Shown here piece after piece: positions 1-10,736 of a DNA stretch of 64,000 nt (the first letter of the stretch is position 1; each line of letters begins with the position of its first letter). The stretch covers positions 2,514,501-2,578,500 of the forward strand of contig JAQGDQ010000001.1 in NCBI GenBank assembly GCA_030141605.1, written 5' to 3'. The notes under the pieces were generated by a model. It was not told the DNA's origin, ran no database searches, and saw only the letters and a program-made list of their open reading frames with translations. The stretch is from Tubiluchus corallicola (taxonomy: Eukaryota; Priapulida; Priapulimorpha; Priapulimorphida; Tubiluchidae). The position numbers and the translations under genes were made by a program.

Positions 1-1959
1 ACTGTATTGTAATTACATGAATTTACAGGGTCTTTGCTTTGCTCAGGTGGTAAAATCCAATAAGTGCACAAAAGCAATACTAAATTGGAGTCTGAAAAAT
101 TTTTGTGCACAAACTGGGTCTCATATCCAAACCTTTTGCTTTCTGGGCAGCTGTACTAGTTCTTTTATAATTTATAGTTTTATAACTGTAATTTATAGTT
201 TTATTTGCTGCCAAAATGGCTGTAATACTATTTTATTAGCATAAACTGCTCAAAACATCATCTCTGCACTGTAATTAAAGATCACGTGATGCTTAAAGGT
301 ACTACTCACTGAGGTGATTTTACTGACTGATGTGCGACATATTATTTGCTGCATGAAGCACATAATTATATTTTTCCATTTGCTATTAATTTTGTGGTTT
401 GATAGATTGTTGGAATAAACTATTTAGTATACATATGTAAAAGGGTAATGGGCAAACTTTTTTGTTTATACACATTCCCCATGTGTAGCACTGTTAAACA
501 TGAACCGTGATGAAGATTATTCATTGTTATGTTAGTGATTATGCACATTTTAAAGCAAAAAAAAACGAATTGAAATGGTACAAAGAGAATTGTAACTGCA
601 ATTTGGAAAGCAAATAGTTTTTTATTTAATGTATGCATTAATTTATCACAGATGTTTATGGTTGACTTTAAAAAATTCAACATATACAGAAGTAAAAACT
701 AAACAAGTATGTAAGGCATTTTAATACTGCAAGATAAAAAATAGGAGCTCACAACACAATTTAATCCACAATAATCATTTTGCAGTACTTTCGTACAATC
801 TGAAATAGTAATTCCTATGTCCACTAACTGAACCTGAAATGTGAGTGAGACGATCTAAACAAACAAGGAAGCAAACAATTTGAAATACATTATCACGAAT
901 TTATGGTAATTTTTTTATTTATCGTTTCATTTGTTCTTATTCAGCTTTTTTGTGGCTGTCTGGTCGATATCTAATTATGAGTCGCAGGCTAGGGAATCCA
1001 AGAAGTGTTGTCTGTATAAACCACTTCATCGCACATGCTCTTGTTAAACTCTTTTTCCTGCATCAGAAATACAACAGTTCTTAAATGTCTGTTAGTGGGA
1101 AAACACAATGAATACAATATAGCAAAAGTAACATGGCTACAGTACATGTATGAAAGTATTCAAATAACTGGAACAAAAAAAGTTTTTCTCACTATTTTTT
1201 GCAAAAGCTGCATAACATGAAAAAGACAGTACGGGTGTGGGTGAGTACGCCCTAGTATTATGTAAGCAGTAGTAACTAAAGTTAAACACCACAGAGCTTT
1301 GTTAGTGATTGGGTAGGTTATCGAAAGTAAATTACTTAAATAATATCTACCTATGAAATCACTTTGCTAATATGTAACTGTTCCAGTAGCGTGTGTTTGT
1401 CGCCACTTGTAAATGACAAAAACGCTATTGAAAAAGTTTTTAACAGTGCTACTCACTTTGCTATAAAGAATGCAGCTATTCCTTCCCCAATGTGAACGAT
1501 TATTGATAGCACCAGTCTGAAAATGGAAATGCAGTGCAAATATTAAATTGTTCTATTTTTAATCACACTGTTACTACATGGCAGTGACAAGCATTGTGCA
1601 TTGCTGCTGGAAGTCTGACAAAATGGATATGCATCAAAACAGTGTCATGAATATATTAGTAGATTTTTCACTAACAAGTAAGAAAACCTACTCACATTGT
1701 ATACATGATTAAATGGTAGTTTTTCCCCAGGTAGCTGGCTAATGATCCTAGAGATCCAAATATACTGGGCACGTCATTAGGCCAAAAAACACAGTACTAA
1801 AACAAAAATTAAGAAATTAATTGCCCTAAGCTTACAAGTTAGCATACTGCAACATGTTTCTATGTACGAGTAACATTACTATACATAAAGTTTTTGATCA
1901 TAAATAATCTAATAAAGAAACCATGCTCAAAAACTATATTTAAAAAATCCTGTTAAGCT
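1..1959. other. Intergenic AT-rich DNA, no gene recognised
   Basis: No reading frame here resembles a known protein and no exon with credible splice sites was found. The sequence is uniformly AT-rich with short A and T runs. An unrecognised exon of a gene lying to the left cannot be excluded. Confidence 0.5.
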
Positions 1960-2500
1960 CAGGGCCGGCTCTACCATTAAGGCAGACTAGGCAGTTGCCT
2001 AGGATGTCAAATTGTGGAAGTAAGCTAATTTTTAATTTTGAAATTTAACCCAAGTAACAACTTAGTATAAGTGTAATTCTTTAAGTGCACACGATTAATT
2101 AAATGAAACGAGCTAGCTGCATTATTTTCCTGTCAAAATGTATCAGTCATGGATAATAGCAAGTGTCTTCCCACAGTAATATTTTTGCTTTATCTTGCTT
2201 TCTGAGATTACAGACGCGTTACTCTGTTAAATCAGTGTGAAAAAGAGGAATTCAAAGAGGGTTTCAAAAATTTTTTATGAAAAGCTGAGGGAGAATCTAG
2301 ACAAGAATAGAGGAAACTCCAGAAATTTGATTGCTCCTGAAAACCCAGGATGTACAATGAGGTCATAAATGTAATTTCAAATGAAGTCAACACAAGTTGT
2401 AGATAGGTAATTGAATACAATTAAATAGTACTTGTCCGTTGAGGAGGGGGCGCTAGAAATACTTTTCCCTAGAGCGTCAGACTACCCAAAGCCGGCCCTG
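1960..2500. mobile_element. hAT-like non-autonomous DNA transposon
   Basis: The segment begins CAGGGCCGGCT and ends with the inverted AGCCGGCCCTG, the terminal inverted repeat style of hAT elements. It is flanked by gttaagct on the left (1952-1959) and gttaaagct on the right (2501-2509), an almost perfect 8-bp target-site duplication as expected for hAT. The 541-bp interior has no recognisable transposase, so it is a deletion derivative or MITE that must have been mobilised in trans. The assignment to hAT rests on the TIR and TSD only. Confidence 0.75.
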
Positions 2501-2539
2501 GTTAAAGCTACACTTAACAGGTTCAAAAATCTGCAATTT

Positions 2540-3260
2540 TTGTAGTGTAGCGTTTTCGTAAAAAACACTATTGGGTCTATTAAGAAGTCAGACGATGAAA
2601 TTGTGGTGGACAAGAGTGCCATTACTGAGTGCTTTAACCAGTTTTTTGCATCTACTTTTACTGATGAGGATGTTAATCACATGCCGGTGCCACTGCAAAT
2701 TTACAGTGTCCGAGGAGTTTTTGTTACGAGATTATGCAGTGACTGAGGAAAGGGTTTTGTTGGAATTAGGTAAACTTAAGAAGAATAAACCCTTGGACCC
2801 GATGGTTTTGCTACAAATATACTGACGGACTTGAGAGAGTGCTGTTTAGTTTGAGCTTACAATTAGGAGCAGTGCCGACTGATTGGAAATGTGCCAATGT
2901 GACTCCAATATTCAAAAAGGGAAGTAAGACTTTGACTAGTCCATTATCCCTAACGTCACAGATCTGTAAAGTATTTGAGAAATTGTTGAGGGAAAGAATA
3001 GTAGGACATTTAGAACAACATGGTTTGGTAACTCGCAAGATGAGACTCGCAACATGGATTTATACAAGGCCGATCATGCTTAACCAACCTGTTAACTTTT
3101 TTGGATGATGTTACATCAGCTATCGATGAAGGTAAGTCACTTGATCCTATTTACTTAGTCTTTGCCAAAGCTTTTGACGAATTACCACATGAAAGGCTTT
3201 AAAGAAGCTTGCTGCACATGGTATACCATTATAAGGGGCAGTTGGCAAACGATGTATATA
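2540..3260 (+). mobile_element. CR1-like LINE reverse transcriptase fragment, decayed
   Basis: Joining frames across several frameshifts gives a recognisable run of CR1/L2-type reverse transcriptase: a segment with FFASTFT (about 2560-2690), KLKKNKPLDP (2768-2800), then WKCANVTPIFKKGSK (2884-2930), SLTSQICKVFEKLL (2950-2990), and FAKAFDELPHERL (3160-3200) corresponding to the family's DFxKAFDxVPHxRLL block. The 5' endonuclease and the catalytic YADD part are missing, and frameshifts and stops show it is dead. It starts about 40 bp after the hAT-like element. It ends near a (TA)n run at 3253-3272. Confidence 0.85.
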
Positions 3261-3272
3261 TATATATATATA

Positions 3273-5399
3273 TACAACTCCCAGATACCTATACCACTAG
3301 CGAAACTCTAATCACTCAAATGACAAAGGTTGCCAGATGTCCATTTTGGATGGACTTTCTGTTCGGTCAAAAATCAGAAGCAAAACCAGACATGTATCTG
3401 CCTGCTTTTTTCAAATTTGTACAAATAAAAAATTGCAGTCGCAGCTATAACTGCACCAAAGTTGCTCGTTTTTTAAACTATCAACATGCCATATATTTAC
3501 ACTTACCATGTTTCTGTTCAGTTTTGTAAACAGGCTTGCAGACCATGTTACATTTTTGATTTCAGTTTTACAAATTATACAAGAATTTAATTAGTTCAGT
3601 ATTCACTCTTACAAGTATGTTGTAGTTACAGTTGAAAACTGCTCAAACATACTCACATCAATAATGCACACCGTAAAGTCATAATACTATTTATATTGTA
3701 TATTTCACTGCTCTAAACATACTACCTTTGTTTCTTTGTAAAATAAAGAATATTTTTAAAAACGTTTAGCTTTTCTTTGTTGGTTGGAATACGTGAAGAA
3801 AGGGAGCACTATGAAATGATTTTTAATGTCAGTCATGATCATGAACTTATGATGGAACTAATATTGATTTGTTTTTCAGAAAATTCAAATTTGAAATGAC
3901 TTTAAAGTCAGAGAAAAAGTACAAATAAAATTCAACAGCAAATTCTCAGTAAACAGTAACAGAAACACATTCAATGCCTAAATAGAGACAGCAAAAGTGA
4001 AATAAACTAACAAAGCAGCTTTGTTGTTGTAATCAGTTCATATCATTGATGACGATGCCTAGGGGTTGAAATATATCTGGAAATTTTACTGTATTTTCAT
4101 ATGTTTTACTTTTCATTTTAATTAGCTTCATGTATAATTTGTGTAATACTAATAAGCAATAAATGTAGGCCTATAGACACCGTTACAGAGCTTCTGAAGA
4201 TACCAACAACATACGTAAATTCAAAACTGAAAACGCGGTATCCGTACACTAATATTAATGCAAATAACTGCAGACAAATTTACCATTAATAGAAAAAGTC
4301 CTATAAAAATGAATGCAAACCACAGTATATTTGGCGACTCAAAATAATCAGAATTTTTCTTGTTTTTCATATTGAATAATGTAACTTTCACATCCGCAGC
4401 AGATGATTAACCACTAGTAATTTGCAAGCTATTTTTAATAATTGTACTTTGATTCGTTCAATATTTTCTCATATAATAATATTTCTCATCACGCTATAAG
4501 TACGCAGCCATGTTTCTATTACTTTTTCGAGTGAAATTCGTTCAAGTACTGCGCTCCGCGAAATTATCAATGGTTAAAACACAAAACAATTTTTATTATG
4601 TTTGCAAGAAGTACTGTTGCAAAAACAAATAAGCGGTATTCAACCGATGTCTCATTTTAAGATAATAATAAATATGGTAATACATTACGTGGTATTATTT
4701 TACGGCATACTTTCAGGCATGACTGAAATGTCAGATTGTAAATTTTTCTAATGTTGGTCGTTATAGTGGACAATAATTATTATTGAACATTGAGTGCAAT
4801 TCATTTTCTACTGCTTTTCATTTGTCATATTGAATCATGATCACTGATGCACAGTTTAGTTAGCTTCTGCCTAGTATTTTTGTTCAGTGGTCAACAATTT
4901 AACGGTTCATTGGCTACACTTCGCCTTTTCCAAGACGAGCACAACTTACGTAAGTGTGCAAGAGCAAAATTATTTTCTTCTGATGTCATTATATGGTTAT
5001 TCCCACTACATGCAAGTGTCACCGTTCCCACCTATTATACATTTCTTTGTAACAGCTATTATTATATTTTTTCTCGATTCCATAATTTCTGTATAATTAA
5101 TGCTCTTACTATTCTTTGAAGAGTATCTGCATGTTGTTTCAATAGTCTCTATCCCAAAGTTTTTCTTATTTATTATTCCTTCCGTTTTCTCACAACTTAG
5201 TGCATTTTCTCTATTTTTTATTTGCTCCATCTTATCTTTGATTCTGTAATTATCCAATACAATTCACTTATTTCTGAATGCCAACAATCTTTATAAAGAT
5301 TCTCTTTACATTCTTTTTTACATTATATTATTCTCTTATTACTTTATATTATATTACACTAATCTCTTTTTTACCCATTTTATTTTCACTTCTTTTTAC
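3273..5399. other. Intergenic AT-rich DNA, no gene recognised
   Basis: No exon or element could be identified. The part above about 5000 becomes strongly T-rich on the + strand and may be degraded sequence belonging to the minus-strand LINE that follows. Confidence 0.45.
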
Positions 5400-6240
5400 G
5401 AATATTTTCTTCGATATGTACTCTATGTTCTTCTTGTTTTCATTATAATTATATCACCAATTAATTGTTCTCTTACTTTCAACAACTTTATTTGACTTAA
5501 ATTATCAATTTGCTTCCTCTCTTCCCTTATCGTTCTTTAACTTTTCAATAGTTTTATTATTTTTTCTGGTCTCATTTTTCTTAATTTTACTTTTCCTTGT
5601 TTGAAAACATTTCTTCATTATTTTCATGATTTCTTGTTGCCGATTATTATATTGACATTGCAAGTCTTCACCATTCTTTCATATGTTTACTGTCTTCTGT
5701 TAGCCTTTTAAACTTGTTTAATCCAGATGGATTTATAGTAATGTTATTTTTTATCCTTGTCCGCATTTTATACAATTCACTCCAATTAAGTGTTATCCAA
5801 ATAGTATTGTGATCTGAATACACACTTTCAATTTTATTTCCTTTCTCTTTTATCTTTTATTCCATACAGTCCTTACACTTGTTCTCATCGATTATCATCC
5901 TTTGAACTGCATCAATATCGTTTGCATTCATTATAACATAATCAATTATAGCTTTTTGATTTCTCTCCACTCTTGTCCACAAGCCTGTTTTTACTTGCAG
6001 CTATTTACTAGCCGTTCTGCTAGCTCAGAATAAGATTCTTTTGTTTTATCAGATGCATACTAAATTATTCATGGTGTACTGACGTTTTCAGTTATTATTA
6101 TTAAACAAACAAGGACAACGGGCGCTGCAAGTACGATTAACGGCTCAATTCGCGAGCTGTTTCTAGTGTCCTACTTGGGCAGCCCATGTACGACGCGTCC
6201 TACTTGGGCTAGCCCATGTACGCCAATTGTCCTACTTACT
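5400..6240 (-). mobile_element. LINE endonuclease-domain fragment
   Basis: On the minus strand, 6000-5881 translates to GLWTRVERNQKAIIDYVIMN, the region before the last catalytic block of an APE-type LINE endonuclease. Then 5820-5761 gives YSDHNTIW, matching the SDHxxI catalytic motif of that endonuclease. The frame continues with few breaks through a lysine-rich linker (KNETRKNNK, KLKND) to about 5460 and fades before any reverse transcriptase. A stop just before ESVYSDH and another near 5670 show it is defective. The part at 6030-6240 is shared with a second copy at 24750-24960 in the opposite orientation. Confidence 0.8.
6171..6224. repeat. Two 27-bp tandem units (GTCCTACTTGGGC...)
   Basis: The unit GTCCTACTTGGGC(T)AGCCCATGTACG occurs twice in tandem, and a third partial GTCCTACTT follows at 6229. 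Each unit holds its own small inverted repeat (TGGGC/GCCCA). The same GTCCTAC and GCCCATGTACG words recur inverted at 24770-24815, and the first also at about 25350. It lies at the 5' side of the minus-strand LINE fragment, so it may be part of that element's 5' UTR. Confidence 0.6.
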
Positions 6241-6519
6241 CTAGAGTCTTATACTGCACCCAACAGTGCCATATTTGGTACATGCATGTAGCATGTCCAG
6301 TTTGCGAAGTGGTACAAATTCTTTTGTGTTTAAATTTTCAAATAATTGCTGAAGTATTGTTTTCCTTTGTTTTAAAGAAAAGAATAATCGATGTTAGTTT
6401 TTGTTGGTGTGTTGGCTGCAGTTATTAGCTGTGGATACTGCGTGGACGCTTAATAGGATACGGGTCCAGTTCTCAGTTGTATTCCTGAGTTCCTGGTCAG
6501 AATTTTGAGAATCATTTTC
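6241..6519. other. Spacer between two opposed LINE fragments
   Basis: This DNA separates the minus-strand LINE endonuclease fragment from the plus-strand LINE 3' fragment. An open stretch of about 70 codons on the + strand matches nothing recognisable. Nothing else is seen. Confidence 0.4.
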
Positions 6520-7462
6520 AGGACAGATTCTCAAAATGGGTTTTAGGTGTCCGTGGAAATGCTTCCAATATAGCGTGTAAAGTTGAATTAGACATATACC
6601 CACTGCTAATTAAAGCATCAACAATTCTTCACAAATATCTAGTAATGACACACATAAAGCCAAGGAATACATTATTTAAAAATGTGCTACATAATGATAC
6701 TAGACAAAATGGTGGCAAAAACAAACTAAGATTTTATAGACATGTAAAAATCATTTATGAATTAGAAGATTATTTAAAAATTATTTCTAATAAGAAACAT
6801 AGACAAAATATTGCAAAATTACGCATCAGTGACCATGACCTGGAAATAGAACGCAGTAGGTATAAAAATAAAAAAAGGGTGAAAGGTTTTGTCAATACTG
6901 TCACAACAACAGCTCAAAATTAGTAGAAAACGAATTACATTACCTTTTTACTTGTGCATTGTATGAAAATGTTAGACAAAAATATGAGTACTAAATATAT
7001 AATCCATCTTTACAAAAAGGTAATGTATACTCAGTAATGTGGCTTTTTCTACATACAAACCCAGAAGACCCTATTCACTATGGAAACTACTTAAATGAAT
7101 GTGATAAAAAAGGGCAGTTATATCATGGTGGTAGATCTAGTGAGTGCTAGATAAACATTATGCTGTGATTGTATAATTTAATCTCGTTTGTGATTATTTT
7201 AATTATTTAGGTTTTGTGTTTTCACTAGTTCATTGCAGTTGTAGCATAAAATATTATTTCATAAGAGCGCATAATTTCTTATTAGATTTAAGTAGGTTAT
7301 TTAAGTAACTTGTAAAACTCATGTTTTTGCAGCATTGCATAATTGTATTTGTTATATTTTGAAATTGTTCTTGTACTTTAATTTTTTTGTAATTGTAATT
7401 TTTTGCCATGATACTCTATTGTATTTGTGCAATAAAATGAAACTGAAGAATTGAATTGAATT
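6520..7462 (+). mobile_element. LINE 3' end: post-RT domain, 3' UTR and tail
   Basis: A nearly continuous frame from about 6535 gives LGVRGNASNIACKVEL and DIYPLLIKASTILHKYL, then KLRISDHDLEIERSRYKN. After one frameshift near 6887 it gives CQYC...ENELHYLFTCALYENVR. This is the C-terminal region of many animal LINEs, which ends in a cysteine/histidine knuckle (CxxC...H...C). One stop follows near 6990 and the coding part ends at 7149. The rest is an AT-rich 3' UTR with an AATAAA-like word at 7431 and a short (TTGAA)n tail (7448-7462), typical of a LINE 3' terminus. The copy is 5' truncated and lies only about 70 bp upstream of the SNAP29 start codon. Confidence 0.85.
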
Positions 7463-7533
7463 GGTCATTCACCGTTCACTACATACTGAGTAAGTAATTT
7501 TCTCACAAGTAGATGACGCGACAACCGTGAAAT

Positions 7534-8316
7534 ATGGCTTCCGGGAAGAAGGCCTACGGAAATTCTGCTAATCCATTTTACGTTGAAGATGATGATGACA
7601 CTTTCATTGCAAAACAAACAACAACGTCACCTGACTGGAATTCTGAAGAATTTGGTATGGACTATGAATTATATCAAAAATTGCAAAAAAAGAAAGAAAT
7701 TGAAGAAAGAATGGTGGGATCCACTAATCGCAGTGTGGCAATGGTAGATGAATCGGAAAGAGTAGGCTTAGAAACGGCCCATGATTTATTGCATCAAAGG
7801 GAGCAACTAGAAAAAACTGAAAGAAATCTTGACAAAATAAAACAAGATACACGTATCTCTCAAAGACACATCACCAGTATTAAGAGCATTTTCGGAAGCA
7901 TGAGAAATTATTTTGGAGGTGGTAAAGACCAGCCGACAACACAACTGCCACCTAAGACAGAAAATATAAGTAGTGCGCTGAAATCGAAAGTTGAAGCAAA
8001 TCCAAAAGAAAGTGTTCATCCTGGGATGCGGTTGCGTGAACTTGATGAATTTGATTGTGTTGATGATATTGATGCAAAATTTGTAGCATCAGGTAGGTCA
8101 GTTCGCCAGGACCAAAAATCTGCTGATGACATTGTTGATGAGAATTTAGGTGAAATGTCAGCTGGAATGTTGCGACTTAAGGGCCTTGCTTTGGGTTTAC
8201 AAACTGAGATAGATGAACATAATCAAATGCTGGATAGAATCACTGATAAGACAGAAAATATGGATACTGAAATTCAGCGGCAGAACCGCCAGATGAAAAA
8301 GATTTTGCGAAAATAA
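7534..8316 (+). CDS. SNAP29: SNAP29, Qbc-SNARE (synaptosomal-associated protein 29)
   Basis: The 260-residue product is a soluble Qbc-SNARE. In the known family SNAP29 pairs with syntaxins and R-SNAREs in endosomal, secretory and autophagosome-lysosome fusion. An NPF tripeptide (residues 13-15) followed by an acidic stretch (VEDDDD) matches the EHD-binding N-terminus of SNAP29. The Qb SNARE helix spans about residues 55-112 and ends in KQDTRISQRHITSIKSIFG, a near match to the family's DLKISQKHINSIKSVFG. The Qc helix spans about 198-258 (LALGLQTEIDEHNQMLDRI). The linker lacks the palmitoylated cysteine cluster of SNAP25, as expected for SNAP29; one cysteine is seen. Length matches the vertebrate protein (about 258 aa). 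The ATG is the first in a frame ending at TAA and begins the NPF-containing N-terminus. The coding region has no intron, unlike the multi-exon vertebrate gene. AATAAA signals lie at 8531 and 8755. A LINE 3' end finishes about 70 bp upstream. Confidence 0.95.
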   Translation: MASGKKAYGNSANPFYVEDDDDTFIAKQTTTSPDWNSEEFGMDYELYQKLQKKKEIEERMVGSTNRSVAMVDESERVGLETAHDLLHQREQLEKTERNLDKIKQDTRISQRHITSIKSIFGSMRNYFGGGKDQPTTQLPPKTENISSALKSKVEANPKESVHPGMRLRELDEFDCVDDIDAKFVASGRSVRQDQKSADDIVDENLGEMSAGMLRLKGLALGLQTEIDEHNQMLDRITDKTENMDTEIQRQNRQMKKILRK

Positions 8317-8530
8317 AAGATAATATCAGAATGTTGTAGCATATGAAATTTTGTAAAGGTAGAAAATATTTTAATACATAATACGTGATAAAACTTTGTT
8401 AAAAAACTTTGCAAGAAAAAATGTAGTTAATGCTGCAATATGCACTACATATTTGAATTTAATTGTGGATAATTATATGGCTTGTAGACATTTAAATTTT
8501 TGCCACATTTGGAAGAATTTTGACACTCAA

Positions 8531-8536
8531 AATAAA
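8531..8536 (+). promoter_or_regulatory. Candidate SNAP29 polyadenylation signal
   Basis: AATAAA lies 215 bp after the SNAP29 stop codon; a second AATAAA is at 8755-8760. Either could define the mRNA end. No A-rich tract follows in the genome, which argues against the gene being a recent processed retrocopy. Confidence 0.5.
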
Positions 8537-8760
8537 TAGTAGATGCAAATAGCTTTGATCTTTTGACTAAAATTAAGCAGCGTATCACATACAGCTTGGC
8601 ATAAATTATATTAGACCAATTGGCATGTTTTTTGTAACTTTTTAAGTTTGGGGCTGTGTTGCTTCATTGAACATGTTGTTTCTAATTCATTCAAAATTCG
8701 CTATTGGGTCTTATGTTCTTGTAAATGATTAAAAAGCTTGCCTTACACTGTCATAATAAA

Positions 8761-10564
8761 AGCTAATAACTTATTTTTAAGTCATAATTATTAAATGGGT
8801 ATTCTAATTTTGCATTTCATGATATGTGCAGAAATTATAGCTTTGGTAGCATTTGGCAGTTGTGCTAGTCTAATCTTTTGTTCACTGATCAATTAATACT
8901 GTGATAGACATTCTGATAAACTACTGCAGAGATGTTAATTCCAAAGAAATGTTGGATTGCAGGCTAAACTTCATATTCATCAAATATGAAGTGTCCATTT
9001 TGACTGAATTGCAAAGAGTTCCATGTCACAAAGCTATGTATACTCATATACGGACTAATTGGCTATATATCAAGTGTTTATTGCTTGAGTTGCTATGAGG
9101 TCAGATATTTTGTTCAGTTAAATTCAGGTTTGAAAACAGTCGGTCCCCCTAGGAAATTCTATTTAAAAAATTTTTGAGTAAATTTTTAAATTCCACTAAT
9201 ATCATTTAGGCGGTGAAGCGAGTATTCTTACTTCCAATGACATGCTTGCCCACTGTGATCACACTGTTCACATATATACTGCATATATAATTTGTAATGG
9301 TAATGTACGTTATACATATATAGATGTATTGTGTTAAATGCAAATGTATAGTATTACTTGTAATATTAGAAATATAATGTTACAATTTTTCTTTTTGCTT
9401 TATGAAGTGTACTTTGTGCTTCGTGAGTACAACTAATATGATACATTTTAATTAAAGGTGAAGAAAAGGGAATTCTAAAGTATATCCCCAAAGCTTTCCA
9501 TACAAAGCTATATTACATAGCATTATATTTACCTGTTTGAAAGATGTGTAATTAAAAAAGAAAATTTTTAATAATTTAAAATGTTTGTGCAAACTGGAAA
9601 AACATTACCATATCATTCCAGTGTACCACTGGCTTAATAGAAAAACACATTATTGATCTCGTTGACAATAGACAGTAATTTATAAATTTGTTTAGTTAGA
9701 GCAGAGTGCTCTATTTTTTCAAATTTTACAAAACGTTATCTAAACCTGTTTCAAACAACTTACCGTTAAAATGGCTGCACCCAACGGTTATCGTGGGAGT
9801 TTAAATCACAAGTATAATACAGGTTACTGCTAATTTAAGTTGTTTGTGCAGCATGTAAGTGAAACAAAATTTCAAGACAAATTTTGTAAACACTTATGAA
9901 GAGTGTTTTTCTGTCCTTTAATGTGTCATTGTAATTATTATCTAGTTTACAGGAAGAACTAATTAACCAACAGAGATACATCCTCGTGTCAAGTGGACCT
10001 ATTTAACATATAGCAAGATATTCTGTGAGCTCATCACTCGCATTAATCAAAAGAATGCTGCTGCAGTTTGTGAACCTAAAATTACTTGGCTATTTATTAG
10101 CGTTTAAGCCTCTATAATAACTAACTATCAACTACTATTTTTATTTTGAATGCGCAGATTTGAACTAGTTATTCTCATTTTTTAACCAATCTCAACACTT
10201 CAACAGACAGGCTCAGTATTATTTTAGATCACTATTGTCACTAATACCATAAATTTTGGATTATCGTATACACGCATTCTTAATTTGCAGGTTAGCAAAT
10301 ATCGTGATTCATTTCTGAATCGACTAATCTATACATTTGCTGCATGATTTAAAGTCAGACTTGCATTCTCTCTAGTATCTTTAAATTAAACGTACTATAA
10401 AAAGAGACCTAACACCAACAGCAAAATATGCATGTGTTGTACATCAAAATAAAGACATAATTTAGGCCAATGCAGTTTTATTAATTGAACACTGAATTAC
10501 AGTTTACACATGGAGTGTAGAACAACCACATATTAATTCAATAGTTATTAATCAAAAGAAGACA
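8761..10564. other. Intergenic AT-rich DNA, no gene recognised
   Basis: No supported exon was found. A 65-codon open stretch at 8901-9098 (+) has no recognisable similarity and is of a length expected by chance. Confidence 0.5.
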
Positions 10565-10736
10565 AAGTGCCCTTTAAATCTCAAAAACGTATTTTTCCAG
10601 GAGCTTTCGTCATTCACGAACTTTGTCAACTGTATGGCCTAGATCTTGAAAGGGAAAATGGCCTAGAGCTGACAAAGTCCGTGAAGGGCAAAAAGCTCCT
10701 GGAAAAATGAAAGGTTTTGAGAGTTAAATGGCACTT
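10565..10736. repeat. 172-bp foldback element
   Basis: The two halves are imperfect inverted copies. The left arm (about 10565-10640) contains TTTTTCCAGGAGCTTTCGTC and TTCACGAACTTTGTCA. The right arm (about 10662-10736) is its reverse complement with substitutions (TGACAAAGTCCGTGAA, AAAAAGCTCCTGGAAAAA). The outer ends AAGTGCC / GGCACTT also pair. The centre holds a second short pairing (TGGCCTAGA on both sides). It has the size and form of a MITE or of two head-to-head copies of a short terminal repeat. No coding capacity. Confidence 0.8.

Noticed and set aside
7534-8316. SNAP29 as a recent processed pseudogene
   Set aside because: The frame is intact with conserved SNARE motifs, no genomic poly-A tract follows either polyA signal, and no flanking direct repeat was seen. 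Older retroposition cannot be excluded.
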